Positions 16,229 through 23,637 of a stretch of 38,262 nucleotides of DNA are shown piece by piece. Both the position numbers and the translations under genes were made by a program. Each line of letters starts with the position of its first letter. Position 1 is the first letter of the stretch. Source of the DNA: Candidatus Thorarchaeota archaeon (GTDB taxonomy: Archaea > Asgardarchaeota > Thorarchaeia > Thorarchaeales > Thorarchaeaceae); NCBI GenBank assembly GCA_004524595.1, contig SDOA01000026.1:1-38262 (forward strand), given 5' to 3'. The notes under the pieces were generated by a model. That model saw only the letters and a program-made list of their open reading frames with translations. It was not told the DNA's origin and did no database searches.

Positions 16229-17308
16229 CTATAATTCTATGTTCTCGTGGCGAATTCTACATGTCCCCTCATGTCCAACCATACATGGTCCATATGGATC
16301 TTCAGGAGTACAACGTTTTCCAAAGAGGTTACACTCAACAGGATCAACCATTCCAAGGATAACCTCGTGACACTTACAACCGGAAGGAATATCTACCGAT
16401 TCTATTTCTGGAAATTCAAATTTCACACGAGCGTCAAACTCAGAGAATTCTTCCTTTATGAAGTATCCAGATCCTTTAATGACTCCGAGTCCTCTCCAAG
16501 GAGCATCAGCAATATGAAATGTCTTCTCGAGCACTTTTTGTGCAGCAATATTCCCTTCAGCGCTTACAACACGAGTGTATTCATTTTCTGATGCAGCTCT
16601 GCCATCATGTATTTGTACGAGAATCATACGAATTGCTTCAAGAACATCAAGTGGTTCAAAGCCAGCTGCCACACACGGTACGCGATGTTTCTCTGCGAAT
16701 GGCTGAAAGGCATTGGTTCCAATGATTGCAGATACATGACCCGGAGTAATGAAACCGTCTATTGAAAAACCTTCAATATTCATTAGAAGATCCATAGCTG
16801 GGGGAATCACTTTTAGAGATGTCAAAATCGAGAAATTCTCTGGAGGCTTCCGAAGAAGTTCTAAAGCCATTGTTGGTGCAGTTGTTTCGAAACCAACACC
16901 AATGAATACGACATCTTTGTTTGGATTCTTAAGAGCAATCTCAATAGCCTCATTAGCACCATAGACTATGCGAACATCTGCGCCCCTTGTACGTTCTTTT
17001 GCCAAAGAGGACTCAGTGGATGGCACTCTGAACATGTCTCCAAAAGTTGTCACAATATGACCCTGACGTGATAGCTCAATTGCCATATCAACATCTTCTG
17101 CAGCACACACACAGACTGGACAACCAGGACCTGCGACAAGGTCTAGGTTCTTAGGAAGAATTGAACGAATGCCATGTTGGCTTATTGTATCTTCATGAGT
17201 CCCACAGACGTGAATTATCCGTAATTTTCGATTCTGACTAAGAGTCTTAATCTCATTAGTGAGAGTCTTGGCATATCGTGCATTTCGAAAATTGGTCGGC
17301 TCACTCAT
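16229..17308 (-). CDS. hypD: [NiFe] hydrogenase maturation protein HypD
   Basis: An iron-sulfur scaffold that with HypC carries the Fe(CN)2CO group for [NiFe] hydrogenases. The sequence has IIHVCGTHEDTISQHGIR, the redox motif GPGCPVCVCA, GVGFETTAPTMALEL, and FITPGHVSAIIG. The C-terminal cluster region carries SGCKCHEVILG, DPVECNLFGKRC and DPYGPCMVGHEGTC. The 359-residue length is standard. ATG at 17308 is used; a TTG codon directly upstream is in frame. No hypC or hypE is next to it, and the 170 bases downstream to mobA hold no gene that I can support. The host therefore likely makes a [NiFe] hydrogenase encoded elsewhere. Confidence 0.95.
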   Translation of the reverse strand: MSEPTNFRNARYAKTLTNEIKTLSQNRKLRIIHVCGTHEDTISQHGIRSILPKNLDLVAGPGCPVCVCAAEDVDMAIELSRQGHIVTTFGDMFRVPSTESSLAKERTRGADVRIVYGANEAIEIALKNPNKDVVFIGVGFETTAPTMALELLRKPPENFSILTSLKVIPPAMDLLMNIEGFSIDGFITPGHVSAIIGTNAFQPFAEKHRVPCVAAGFEPLDVLEAIRMILVQIHDGRAASENEYTRVVSAEGNIAAQKVLEKTFHIADAPWRGLGVIKGSGYFIKEEFSEFDARVKFEFPEIESVDIPSGCKCHEVILGMVDPVECNLFGKRCTPEDPYGPCMVGHEGTCRIRHENIEL

Positions 17309-17370
17309 CAATTCAAACCCACTTTGTCAGATATCGACAATGCATAAAAGTGAAGACTTGTGGCAACTAA

Positions 17371-17739
17371 TTACTTTGGCTTTTCCTCGTATCCCTCTAA
17401 AATCGCTAGAGCTTCTCCAACAGTAATTGAGAGTTTGCTGGCTAATTGCTTTGGGGTGATAGTTGGGTTTTGTGGGATTATGTGGGTATGGGCATAACCA
17501 GCATTACCAGGAAAGAGAGGATTGTTACGAGCTGTTTCAATGAGGATTTTCCACAGAGGGTGTCCTTTGAAATCAGCTACATCAATATCGATTGTTCGAC
17601 CCGATTCGTACTTGACTGATCGTACATTTGGCAATGTATCAGTCGAACGATTGTCATCCAATGAATGTCTAAGTAGCTTCTCCTGTTTCAACGTAGCGTC
17701 CAACCTGTAATTTTCCCGGCGTAACCCATGAGGGTACAA
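17371..17739 (-). CDS. Hypothetical protein, 122 aa, HTH-like C terminus
   Basis: I do not recognise a family. The first 40 residues are polar and probably flexible. Residues 40-85 form a strand-rich part (SVKYESGRTIDIDVADFKG) with HPLWKILIETARNN. The C-terminal segment TPKQLASKLSITVGEALAILEGY looks like a short helix-turn-helix. The start is TTG. No ribosome site is visible, but a TATA-like TTATATC lies about 27 bases upstream on this strand, which fits a leaderless transcript beginning at the start codon. The true start could be further inside. It precedes hypD on the same strand by 62 bases. Confidence 0.55.
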   Translation of the reverse strand: MYPHGLRRENYRLDATLKQEKLLRHSLDDNRSTDTLPNVRSVKYESGRTIDIDVADFKGHPLWKILIETARNNPLFPGNAGYAHTHIIPQNPTITPKQLASKLSITVGEALAILEGYEEKPK

Positions 17740-17877
17740 TATACGACTCTACTTGATAGTGATATAAGCATTGTTAAAGTTCCTCTCAAACGTTGAGAAG
17801 TAGCGCGAAAAGTAGCAGCTCATCTTCAAGAGATGAAATACTCCTATCTGTTCCTATGTAGTAAGGTTTAACAAGAC

Positions 17878-17886
17878 AATATTAAA
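17878..17886 (+). promoter_or_regulatory. TATA box of the DUF211 gene
   Basis: AATATTAAA lies about 27 bases before the palindrome at 17907 and about 55 before the chosen TTG start. It predicts a transcript start inside or just before that palindrome. Confidence 0.5.
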
Positions 17887-17906
17887 GCCTTCAATTAGAA
17901 AAAAAA

Positions 17907-17918
17907 GACCAATTGGTC
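17907..17918. promoter_or_regulatory. 12-base palindrome at the predicted transcript start
   Basis: GACCAATTGGTC is a perfect inverted repeat. It lies where transcription from the TATA-like element at 17878 should begin, a usual place for archaeal repressor binding. It precedes the DUF211 gene. No repressor is identified. Confidence 0.4.
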
Positions 17919-17936
17919 AAAATACGGGGATTATTA

Positions 17937-18236
17937 TTGTTATCTCAAGGTATTCGGAGAATTGTATTAGACGTTTTGAAACCGCACAGTCCGCGATTGA
18001 CTGATCTGGCATTAATGATAACACGATATGAGCGAGTTAGTGGCCTAAACATTTCATTGAAAGAAGTAGATCAAAACACTGAGAGCATCACAATTACCAT
18101 CGAGGGTGATGACTTGAATTATGACTCGATAAAAGAAATATTAGAGCAAGCTGGAGCTGTGATTCACTCAATTGACCAAGTTGTTGCTGGAAAAAGATTT
18201 GTTGAAGAAGTCTCACTTCAGCCAGAGAACACATAA
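17937..18236 (+). CDS. DUF211 family protein
   Basis: A small archaeal protein of unknown role with a ferredoxin-like fold known to form higher oligomers. The family pattern is clear: GIRRIVLDVLKPHSPRL at the start, ISLKEVDQNTESITITIEGDDLNYDSI in the middle and VIHSIDQVVAGKRFVEEV at the end. The chosen TTG follows GGGGA six bases upstream and gives 99 residues, close to the family's usual size. An in-frame TTG eight codons earlier falls within the palindrome and has no ribosome site. It converges on the cyclin-like gene with only six bases between stops. Confidence 0.85.
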   Translation: MLSQGIRRIVLDVLKPHSPRLTDLALMITRYERVSGLNISLKEVDQNTESITITIEGDDLNYDSIKEILEQAGAVIHSIDQVVAGKRFVEEVSLQPENT

Positions 18237-18242
18237 AAAAGT

Positions 18243-18941
18243 CTAACTACGATTCAATTGATCAAAGAGCCTCTTACTCTCACTATCAATTTTCTTTCGA
18301 ACGAGTGTGTAGAGTTCTTGTTCAAACACTGCAGGTACTATTTTTACAGTATTACAGAGTTGATCAACAATCTTTTCTGTAAGATATTCTGGTGAATCCA
18401 CATTGCGACTTATGATACTACTAGCAACCTCTTCACCAACAGAAGTGCGAACAACAGATACTACAACACTAGCAATAATTCCTTGAGGATCCATAAAGAA
18501 GGGAAGTTGTGTGTTATCATGTAGCACATAGAAACCTAATTTATCAATAATACTCTCAGTATACCATTCAATACTAGATTCTTTCATGGTGAGCTTAGTC
18601 GCAAAAGCATTTTTTGTTAGTGGATTAGGATAGCTCCATGGGTGACGTGTAACCATATAGAGCGCGGCTGCAAAAAAGGGATCTTCCTCTCGTGGCAAAC
18701 CCTCCGTGGATACATATCTTCGAATTAAGTCAAGAGCCATTTTCTCATATCGTTCATCAATCTTCTTCTCTTTGAAGAATTCGTGTGCATTAAGGACCAT
18801 TGAGACAATCACCTGAGGATTTACAGCCAAGTTATCTAGTGCATGATGCGATTCCACAGGTTCCACTCCAAAAGGCAATGCTGCAATTCGCTTATATGTA
18901 GAATTCCCTTGTAAGTTATATTCTTTTGCAAAGGAAGACAA
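18243..18941 (-). CDS. Cyclin-box-like (TFB-related?) helical protein, 232 aa
   Basis: An all-helical protein with two segments resembling the cyclin repeats of TFB. One reads DPFFAAALYMVTRHPW...LTKNAFATKLTMKESSIEWYT, where a hydrophobic A-A-L-Y helix is followed by a sensor-like helix pair. A second region begins PQGIIASVVVSVVRTSVGEEVA. It lacks a zinc ribbon and a B-reader, so it is not a complete TFB. A role as an accessory transcription or cell-cycle factor is inference from weak resemblance. TTG is the start, with GGGA seven bases upstream. A coiled-coil gene ends 30 bases upstream of it on the same strand, so the two form a likely operon. Confidence 0.55.
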   Translation of the reverse strand: MSSFAKEYNLQGNSTYKRIAALPFGVEPVESHHALDNLAVNPQVIVSMVLNAHEFFKEKKIDERYEKMALDLIRRYVSTEGLPREEDPFFAAALYMVTRHPWSYPNPLTKNAFATKLTMKESSIEWYTESIIDKLGFYVLHDNTQLPFFMDPQGIIASVVVSVVRTSVGEEVASSIISRNVDSPEYLTEKIVDQLCNTVKIVPAVFEQELYTLVRKKIDSESKRLFDQLNRS

Positions 18942-18971
18942 GGTGTGTTCCCAAGGGCGCCATCAATAAGT

Positions 18972-19535
18972 CTATCGGGCAGAATAGGTTTTTTCAAGAG
19001 CCCATCGAAGTGCATTCTGTATATCTAAGAATCGAGATTCATCACCAAAATTTCGAATTATCATCTCATCAAGAATGTTGTCCTCAGCTTTTACTTCAAA
19101 ATCAAATGCATCATCCCATTCAATCTCCCCATTTTCAACACGATGACGATCTTCTTGTTGATATTTTCCTAGTATACGTTCAACAAAGAATCGTGCGAAG
19201 GCTCCTCGCGTGATATCATATATGGCATGTTCTGCAGGAATGACTCGCAGACTCTGTTCAAGAATTTCGATTGTTCCTAACTCAAGGTTTCCAGCCTTAT
19301 TTACTAATGTTATAGACTGAGTTTCACTTGTTGACATTTCGCGTTCAGGTGGAGGAGTTGTTCGAGAGGCTGCAGGAAGGACAGCATCTGCTGTGGTAAA
19401 GCTACTTCGTGCAATTTGAGCGTCTAGGGTCTCGATGTGTTGTTCCAATCTAGCTATCATATCTTTCAGCCTATCTATCTCTTTACTTAGTTCTGTTCTG
19501 ATATTTAGTAGAACCTGAATCTCTGGGGTCGCCAA
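18972..19535 (-). CDS. Coiled-coil protein of unknown function, 187 aa
   Basis: The first 45 residues form a strong coiled coil (IRTELSKEIDRLKDMIARLEQHIETLD). A polar serine- and proline-rich linker of about 40 residues follows. The C-terminal domain is helical and has acidic and aromatic character (YDITRGAFARFFVERILG, then an EWDDAFDFEVKAEDNILDEMII stretch split by turns). TTG at 19535 follows AGGTGA five bases upstream and is preferred over a GTG three codons earlier that overlaps that site. I know no family. Its tight pairing with the cyclin-like gene downstream suggests the two proteins act together. Confidence 0.55.
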   Translation of the reverse strand: MATPEIQVLLNIRTELSKEIDRLKDMIARLEQHIETLDAQIARSSFTTADAVLPAASRTTPPPEREMSTSETQSITLVNKAGNLELGTIEILEQSLRVIPAEHAIYDITRGAFARFFVERILGKYQQEDRHRVENGEIEWDDAFDFEVKAEDNILDEMIIRNFGDESRFLDIQNALRWALEKTYSAR

Positions 19536-19662
19536 TACACTCACCTACATAGACTGCGGACTATTCAACTGGTAATCTAAGAATATATCATTCGTTGTAT
19601 TATTAGTGCTCATAGAAAACGAGTAAGTACTACATAAATGAAAATTCAATCATCTAATCTCA

Positions 19663-19902
19663 CTAATCGGCTTCTACGACGGAGATAGCAAAATCTGGAC
19701 ATTCTAATTCACATAACCGACAGACTTTGCATGCCTCGAGTTTGACAACGATAGGTAAAAAGAACCCACGATTATCGACCTCTGATGATTTCTCGAAAAC
19801 GTGCTGAGGGCAGATAGAGATGCAGATATGACAGCCTTTGCACATCTTTGGATCAATATCGATTTGCTTGGCTTTTCGTGGCATTGGTTCAATCCCAATC
19901 AT
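19663..19902 (-). CDS. 2[4Fe-4S] ferredoxin / oxidoreductase delta-like subunit
   Basis: A small ferredoxin with two complete four-cysteine sets, CKGCHICISICP and CKVCRLCELECP, each ending in the usual proline. The insert PQHVFEKSSEVDNRGFFLPIV between them resembles the delta subunits of 2-oxoacid:ferredoxin oxidoreductases, though no alpha or beta subunit is adjacent. ATG at 19902 with GAGG nine bases upstream gives 79 residues. An ATG at 19935 would add 11 residues and could be leaderless, because TATTAAAT lies about 27 bases before it. It can serve as electron carrier for HdrA or hydrogenase, an inference. Confidence 0.85.
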   Translation of the reverse strand: MIGIEPMPRKAKQIDIDPKMCKGCHICISICPQHVFEKSSEVDNRGFFLPIVVKLEACKVCRLCELECPDFAISVVEAD

Positions 19903-20002
19903 CTCGCGATGCCTCAGAAATATAACGGTATTCATTGGACCAGAGATAGGGGAAATTTAATACCTTGAGAATAGATAGTCATGTGTCGTAGGTGTAATTC
20001 CT

Positions 20003-20716
20003 TTGAAACCGTTTGTCGTATTTATGTGTGCTAAATGTAGAGGATTTACTAATGCGCCAGTGGGTCAGAAGCGACGACGCTGCAGCTATTGTGGCAGTAT
20101 AATAGACATCAGTAAGGCAAACTTGGCAGTCTTTGACTCACCAGAGCAGGCTTCTGCTGCAGTTAAAGAATTCAATGCTTCCAAAGGAGGAGATGATTTC
20201 AAAGAGGCAGTAGAGAGGTCTCGAGTTCGTATAAAATCGTTAATGCCTTCCAGACCAATTAATGCCAAAGATATTACAGAGGGAGATGATCAACCCATCC
20301 CTCAAGGAAAGAGAAGGATATTGATGGCACTATTAGAAAAAGAAGCAAGAGGAAAATCTTGTAGCCTGGATAGACTTGAAGAATTAAGCGAGGCAAAAGG
20401 ACTTGATTGGACGTGGGTTGAAAAACAGATTGAATTCTTATCTAATAATGGAGCGCTCATCTTTCCTCGACCTTGGACAGTCCAGCTCGTGGTGGCAGAA
20501 GAAAAAGAGAATGAAACTGTAACTTCGAGTAAGGATGTTTCTAATGAAATTATGAAACTATTGCGAGGAAGAGGTGGCAAAGTACGAGTAGATGAGATAA
20601 TACAACATTTCTCCGAAAAGGGAATATCTGAAACATCAATCGAAAATTCATTAGAACGCTTGATGCGTGCTGGTGAGCTATTTCAACCAAGTCCAGGTCT
20701 TGTGAGCATCATATGA
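20003..20716 (+). CDS. Zinc-ribbon and winged-helix-like protein (DUF1922-like N terminus), 237 aa
   Basis: The N-terminal 45 residues form a zinc ribbon, CAKCRGFTNAP...RRRCSYCGSII, similar to the archaeal DUF1922 domain. A helical linker follows (SPEQASAAVKEFNAS). Residues 100-160 contain a helix-turn-helix-like unit ending VEKQIEFLSNNGALIFPRP, and the last 60 residues form another winged-helix-like unit (RGGKVRVDEIIQHFSEKG...LERLMRAGELFQP). This suggests nucleic-acid binding, perhaps in transcription or replication, but no specific function can be named. TTG at 20003 has AGGTG eight bases upstream. The next gene on the same strand starts 40 bases later. Confidence 0.65.
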   Translation: MKPFVVFMCAKCRGFTNAPVGQKRRRCSYCGSIIDISKANLAVFDSPEQASAAVKEFNASKGGDDFKEAVERSRVRIKSLMPSRPINAKDITEGDDQPIPQGKRRILMALLEKEARGKSCSLDRLEELSEAKGLDWTWVEKQIEFLSNNGALIFPRPWTVQLVVAEEKENETVTSSKDVSNEIMKLLRGRGGKVRVDEIIQHFSEKGISETSIENSLERLMRAGELFQPSPGLVSII

Positions 20717-20756
20717 CCGATACAATTCATTGAATAGGTTTCACCGTTAAAGAGTA

Positions 20757-21155
20757 GTGAGTCAAATGCCAATAGTCGAACTAGTAGCCAATAAAGTACT
20801 GGAAAACAATCCAGGCCTTGGTCTCGAAATTGTCGACATGATAGTTCTTCTTTGGATGTATTCCAATCCATATGACAGCCATAGACGACAACTAAGCTCT
20901 ATGCGTAATGTACTAAAAATGTCAGAGACCCTTCAAGTCCCTGGAGGAGGATTGGATATCACAGAAGAAGAACTCACGCAGATAGTATTAGGCAGCCTTG
21001 AGAAACTTAAGAGACTGGGGTTGGTCTATATCCAATCAGCAGGAGTCCATTATATCAAAGGAACCTTAACTGACTCAGGAATTGAGCTCGTTAACAGCAA
21101 TGTCAGAACTCCTGTATTGAAACGTGTTACAGCTGAGTTTGGTAATAATCCATGA
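20757..21155 (+). CDS. Hypothetical winged-helix-like protein, 132 aa
   Basis: No family recognised. The sequence is mostly helical (LGLEIVDMIVLLWMYS near residue 21), then ITEEELTQIVLGSLEKLKRLGLVYIQ, which reads like the last helix and wing of a winged-helix domain, and a final GTLTDSGIELVNSN, a common closing pattern of such domains. GTG at 20757 and ATG at 20766 are both possible starts, and neither has a strong ribosome site. It sits directly upstream of the ribosomal operon promoter and may be cotranscribed with the zinc-ribbon gene before it. Confidence 0.55.
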   Translation: MSQMPIVELVANKVLENNPGLGLEIVDMIVLLWMYSNPYDSHRRQLSSMRNVLKMSETLQVPGGGLDITEEELTQIVLGSLEKLKRLGLVYIQSAGVHYIKGTLTDSGIELVNSNVRTPVLKRVTAEFGNNP

Positions 21156-21182
21156 TGTCCTATTGCAGGTCATGTGACAACG

Positions 21183-21189
21183 TTTAAAT
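21183..21189 (+). promoter_or_regulatory. TATA box of the ribosomal operon
   Basis: TTTAAAT in the gap between the hypothetical gene and L22. Initiation about 25 bases downstream would start the transcript near 21210, just before the first hairpin of the leader. Confidence 0.45.
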
Positions 21190-21209
21190 GGATAATATCT
21201 CCGAAACCG

Positions 21210-21396
21210 ACTAGTCGCAATTAAGACGCGACTGTTTCAGATTCAGAGGAGACAGTACAGGCATCTTAGTTCTGCTCGCGAGAACAGCCTGTAGACGTGT
21301 GCCAAATGGACTGGAGTGGTTGCAAAACGCGATGAAGACTTGGAGCTTACAACACGAAGTGAGCTTTGAGAAGTCCCACATCGGAAGTGAGGCAAA
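21210..21396 (+). promoter_or_regulatory. Structured 5' leader RNA of the L22 operon
   Basis: The 187 bases before L22 contain a series of perfect or near-perfect inverted repeats. GTCGC/GCGAC pairs at 21214-21232. ACTGT/ACAGT pairs at 21231-21256, an alternative that shares two bases with the first. ACAGGC/GCCTGT encloses GTTCT/AGAAC at 21257-21292. A long nested hairpin at 21330-21383 stacks CGATG/CATCG, GACTT/AAGTC and AGCTTA/TGAGCT (one wobble). It ends just before the GTGAGG ribosome site. No sensible protein is encoded. The structure suggests a ribosomal-protein or ligand-responsive leader; that role is inference. A separately processed small RNA is the alternative. Confidence 0.55.
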
Positions 21397-21861
21397 ATGC
21401 CAACGTATGGATACTCAATCATAGGCATTGACCCGGATAGGACAGCTATAGCTAGCGGAAGAAACATGCGGGTTTCCCCAAAACAATGCAGAGAAGTCTG
21501 CAAAGAAATTCGAGGAATGAATCTAGATAAGGCTATTGAACTACTAGAGGCCGTTGTTGAAGAGAAAGCATGGATTCCCTATAGGCGTCATTACAAAAAA
21601 CGAGGTCATCATTCAGGAATGAAAAAATGGGGTCCTGGAGGTCATCCAGTAAAAGCCTCGAATCATATCCTGAAGATACTGAAGAACGCCGAGGCAAATG
21701 CTGATAATAAGGGTCTAGACATAGATCGACTAAAGATCATGCATGCAGTGACTCATAGAGGTAGAATCTACAAGAAGTATATTGAGAGGGCTTTTGGTAG
21801 AAGTACACCCTATTTTGAACAGACTTCCCATGTGGAAATCGTAGTGGAAGAGGTGGACTAA
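21397..21861 (+). CDS. rpl22: 50S ribosomal protein L22 (uL22)
   Basis: Lines part of the peptide exit tunnel and contacts 23S rRNA. The 154 residues match archaeal L22, with AIASGRNMRVSPKQCREVCKEIRG at the start, the long beta-hairpin region containing RRHYKKRGHHSG and KWGPGGHPVKAS, and the C-terminal VTHRGRIYKKYIERAFGRST segment. It opens this ribosomal run. L3, L4, L23, L2 and S19, which usually precede L22 in archaeal operons, are not upstream here, so the operon is split at this point. ATG follows GTGAGG. The stop is directly followed by the S3 start. Confidence 0.96.
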   Translation: MPTYGYSIIGIDPDRTAIASGRNMRVSPKQCREVCKEIRGMNLDKAIELLEAVVEEKAWIPYRRHYKKRGHHSGMKKWGPGGHPVKASNHILKILKNAEANADNKGLDIDRLKIMHAVTHRGRIYKKYIERAFGRSTPYFEQTSHVEIVVEEVD

Positions 21862-22773
21862 ATGTCGGCTGTGAAATACTTCATTGAACAAAATTCACGG
21901 AAACTTGCGATTGATGAGTTTTTGGCTACAGAACTCAATGCAGCAGGATATGGCGGTGTTGAGATTAGAAAGATGCCAATGAAGACGGAGGTTGTTGTTC
22001 ACGCCTCAAGGCCAGGTGTAGTCATTGGACGTCGTGGAGCAAAAATTAGAGAGCTGACATACATTCTTGAGAACGAATTTGGTATAGAGAATGTTCAGGT
22101 TGAGGTCAGTGAGATAGAGAATCCATGGTTAGATGCAGCAGTAATGGCATCAAGACTTGCAAGGCAGCTCGAACGTGGAGTCCGATTCCGCAGGATGGCA
22201 TACTGGATACTCAGGAGAGTCATGAGAGCAGGTGCAATTGGTTGCGAGATTATTGTAAAAGGCAAACTCTCAAGCAGAAGAGCTCGTTACCAGAAATTCA
22301 AACAAGGTACTATTGCCAAGACAGGAGAACCTGCTGATGTATTCGTGGATGAAGCAGATGATAGAGCAGTGCTCAAGCCGGGAGTCATTGGAATTAAGGT
22401 GCGAATAATGAGGCCTGAATCGAAACTACCAGGCGTTGTTCATATTAAACCACCGAAACCAAGGAAACAGGAAGAGATTGAATTAGTGAAGAAACCAGAT
22501 GATGAAGTGACCTCCGACGAAGAAGCCATGGAAGAGTCTCTTGAAGGAATCACAAATATCGAAGAATTACGTGAACTTGAAGAGCTTGATGGGCTCGAGC
22601 TTGTAGATGATGTAACATCGAACGATGATACTCCGGTACCAGAAAAGAAACCAGTAGAGAAAGTAACTGAAGAGTCCTCAGATTCGGACATTGATGCGAG
22701 TGAAAATGTCGAAGAAAGTATTGTAGAGGATCTTGAAGAACTCGACTCAATTGATAAGGAGGAGACCGACTAA
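21862..22773 (+). CDS. rps3: 30S ribosomal protein S3 (uS3) with acidic tail
   Basis: Forms part of the mRNA entry channel of the small subunit. Residues 1-95 contain the KH domain with the RPGVVIGRRGAKIREL glycine loop, and residues 96-200 the C-terminal domain with RRVMRAGAIGCEIIVKGKLS. After about residue 205 a strongly acidic tail of some 95 residues (EELRELEELDGLELV and similar) extends the protein to 303. Halophilic archaea also have long tails, while many archaeal S3 proteins end near 210. The start directly abuts L22, and the stop shares one base with the L29 start. Confidence 0.96.
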   Translation: MSAVKYFIEQNSRKLAIDEFLATELNAAGYGGVEIRKMPMKTEVVVHASRPGVVIGRRGAKIRELTYILENEFGIENVQVEVSEIENPWLDAAVMASRLARQLERGVRFRRMAYWILRRVMRAGAIGCEIIVKGKLSSRRARYQKFKQGTIAKTGEPADVFVDEADDRAVLKPGVIGIKVRIMRPESKLPGVVHIKPPKPRKQEEIELVKKPDDEVTSDEEAMEESLEGITNIEELRELEELDGLELVDDVTSNDDTPVPEKKPVEKVTEESSDSDIDASENVEESIVEDLEELDSIDKEETD

Positions 22774-22985
22774 TGGCGGGACTCACAGCTAAGGACATTC
22801 GTAAATTGACACCCACAGAACGTCAGAGGAAACTGTCAGAGCTCTACAACGAGATTTCAAGCATCAGAATAGAATCCGCCACTGGCGGTGGCACTGAGAA
22901 TCCCTATAAAATCAGGATTGTTCGAAGAGCAATTGCTCGAATACTGACAATTCAAAGAGAAGAAGAACTGGAGGCGTCTAAATGA
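22773..22985 (+). CDS. rpl29: 50S ribosomal protein L29 (uL29)
   Basis: A small two-helix protein near the exit tunnel that is a docking site for signal recognition particle and chaperones. The 70 residues show the L29 pattern KDIRKLTPTERQRKLSELYNEI, ending in NPYKIRIVRRAIARILTIQREEE. ATG overlaps the S3 stop by one base, and GGAGGAG precedes it. Its own stop overlaps the Rnp1 start, giving a translationally coupled chain. Confidence 0.95.
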   Translation: MAGLTAKDIRKLTPTERQRKLSELYNEISSIRIESATGGGTENPYKIRIVRRAIARILTIQREEELEASK

Positions 22986-23266
22986 AAATCACGCCAGAGA
23001 ATATCCTAAGACACGAACTCACAGGTCTCTCAATTCATATCATTGAGTCACGTGACCCAAATTTCATGTGTAGAAAGGGAAGCGTCCTTAGAGAATCAAA
23101 GGAGATGTTACACCTTGATACTACCAGAGGTGAGATGCAAGTACCAAAGAGAATCTGTGTCTTTGATATGACTCTCCCTGACGGATCTATTGTTCGTCTT
23201 GATGGAGAGGTACTGGTAGGAAGACCAGAAGATAGAGTGAAAAAACGCCTCAATAGGAGCTGGTGA
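22982..23266 (+). CDS. rnp1: Ribonuclease P protein component 1 (Rnp1/Pop4)
   Basis: One of the four or five archaeal RNase P proteins, homologous to eukaryotic Rpp29/Pop4. It binds the RNA subunit and helps pre-tRNA 5' processing. The Sm-like barrel is visible: ENILRHELTGLSIHIIESRDPNF, then GSVLRESKEMLHLDT, VPKRICVFDMTLPDG, and VRLDGEVLVGRPEDRVKKRL. The 94 residues are typical. Placement between L29 and S17 is the classic archaeal arrangement. The RNA partner appears to be encoded at the right end of this same window. Confidence 0.95.
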   Translation: MKITPENILRHELTGLSIHIIESRDPNFMCRKGSVLRESKEMLHLDTTRGEMQVPKRICVFDMTLPDGSIVRLDGEVLVGRPEDRVKKRLNRSW

Positions 23267-23268
23267 GC

Positions 23269-23634
23269 ATGACTGAAACTAAGATTAAGGTTCGAAACAT
23301 TGGTATCCCAAATGTGGAACCACCTGAAAAGACATGTGATGATATTCATTGTCCATTCCATGGTGACCTTTCAGTAAGAGGAAGAGTAGTGGAGGGAATA
23401 GTAACAAGCGCAAAAATGCACAAAACTATCTCATTCCAGCAAGACTTTCTGAGTCTCGTTAAGAAATACTCCAGATATGAGAGAAGAAGATCCAGAAAAC
23501 TTGCACATTTGCCGCCCTGTATTGATGTGAAGATTGGAGATACAGTAAAGGTTGTAGAATGTCGACCACTTAGTAAGAATGTATCAAGCGTTGTTGTTGC
23601 TGTTACAAAATCTGAAGTAGTACAGGAGGAGTAA
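23269..23634 (+). CDS. rps17: 30S ribosomal protein S17 (uS17)
   Basis: An OB-fold protein that binds 16S rRNA early in small-subunit assembly. The archaeal form has an N-terminal extension with DDIHCPFHGDLSVRGR, followed by the OB core VEGIVTSAKMHKTISFQQDF and VKIGDTVKVVECRPLSKN. The 121 residues follow from ATG at 23269, placed behind GGAG; a GTG two codons earlier overlaps the Rnp1 stop region and is less likely. The two cysteines before the barrel are usual in archaeal and eukaryotic S17. Confidence 0.95.
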   Translation: MTETKIKVRNIGIPNVEPPEKTCDDIHCPFHGDLSVRGRVVEGIVTSAKMHKTISFQQDFLSLVKKYSRYERRRSRKLAHLPPCIDVKIGDTVKVVECRPLSKNVSSVVVAVTKSEVVQEE

Positions 23635-23637
23635 TAG

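Noticed and set aside
17820..17836. TCATCT/AGATGA hairpin between the hypothetical and DUF211 genes
   Set aside because: A single six-base stem with no conserved boxes around it; too weak to call a small RNA.
22440..22691. Serine-rich reading frame on the minus strand
   Set aside because: It is the antisense image of the acidic GAA/GAT-rich tail of S3; it has no ribosome site and its low-complexity composition follows from the S3 codons.
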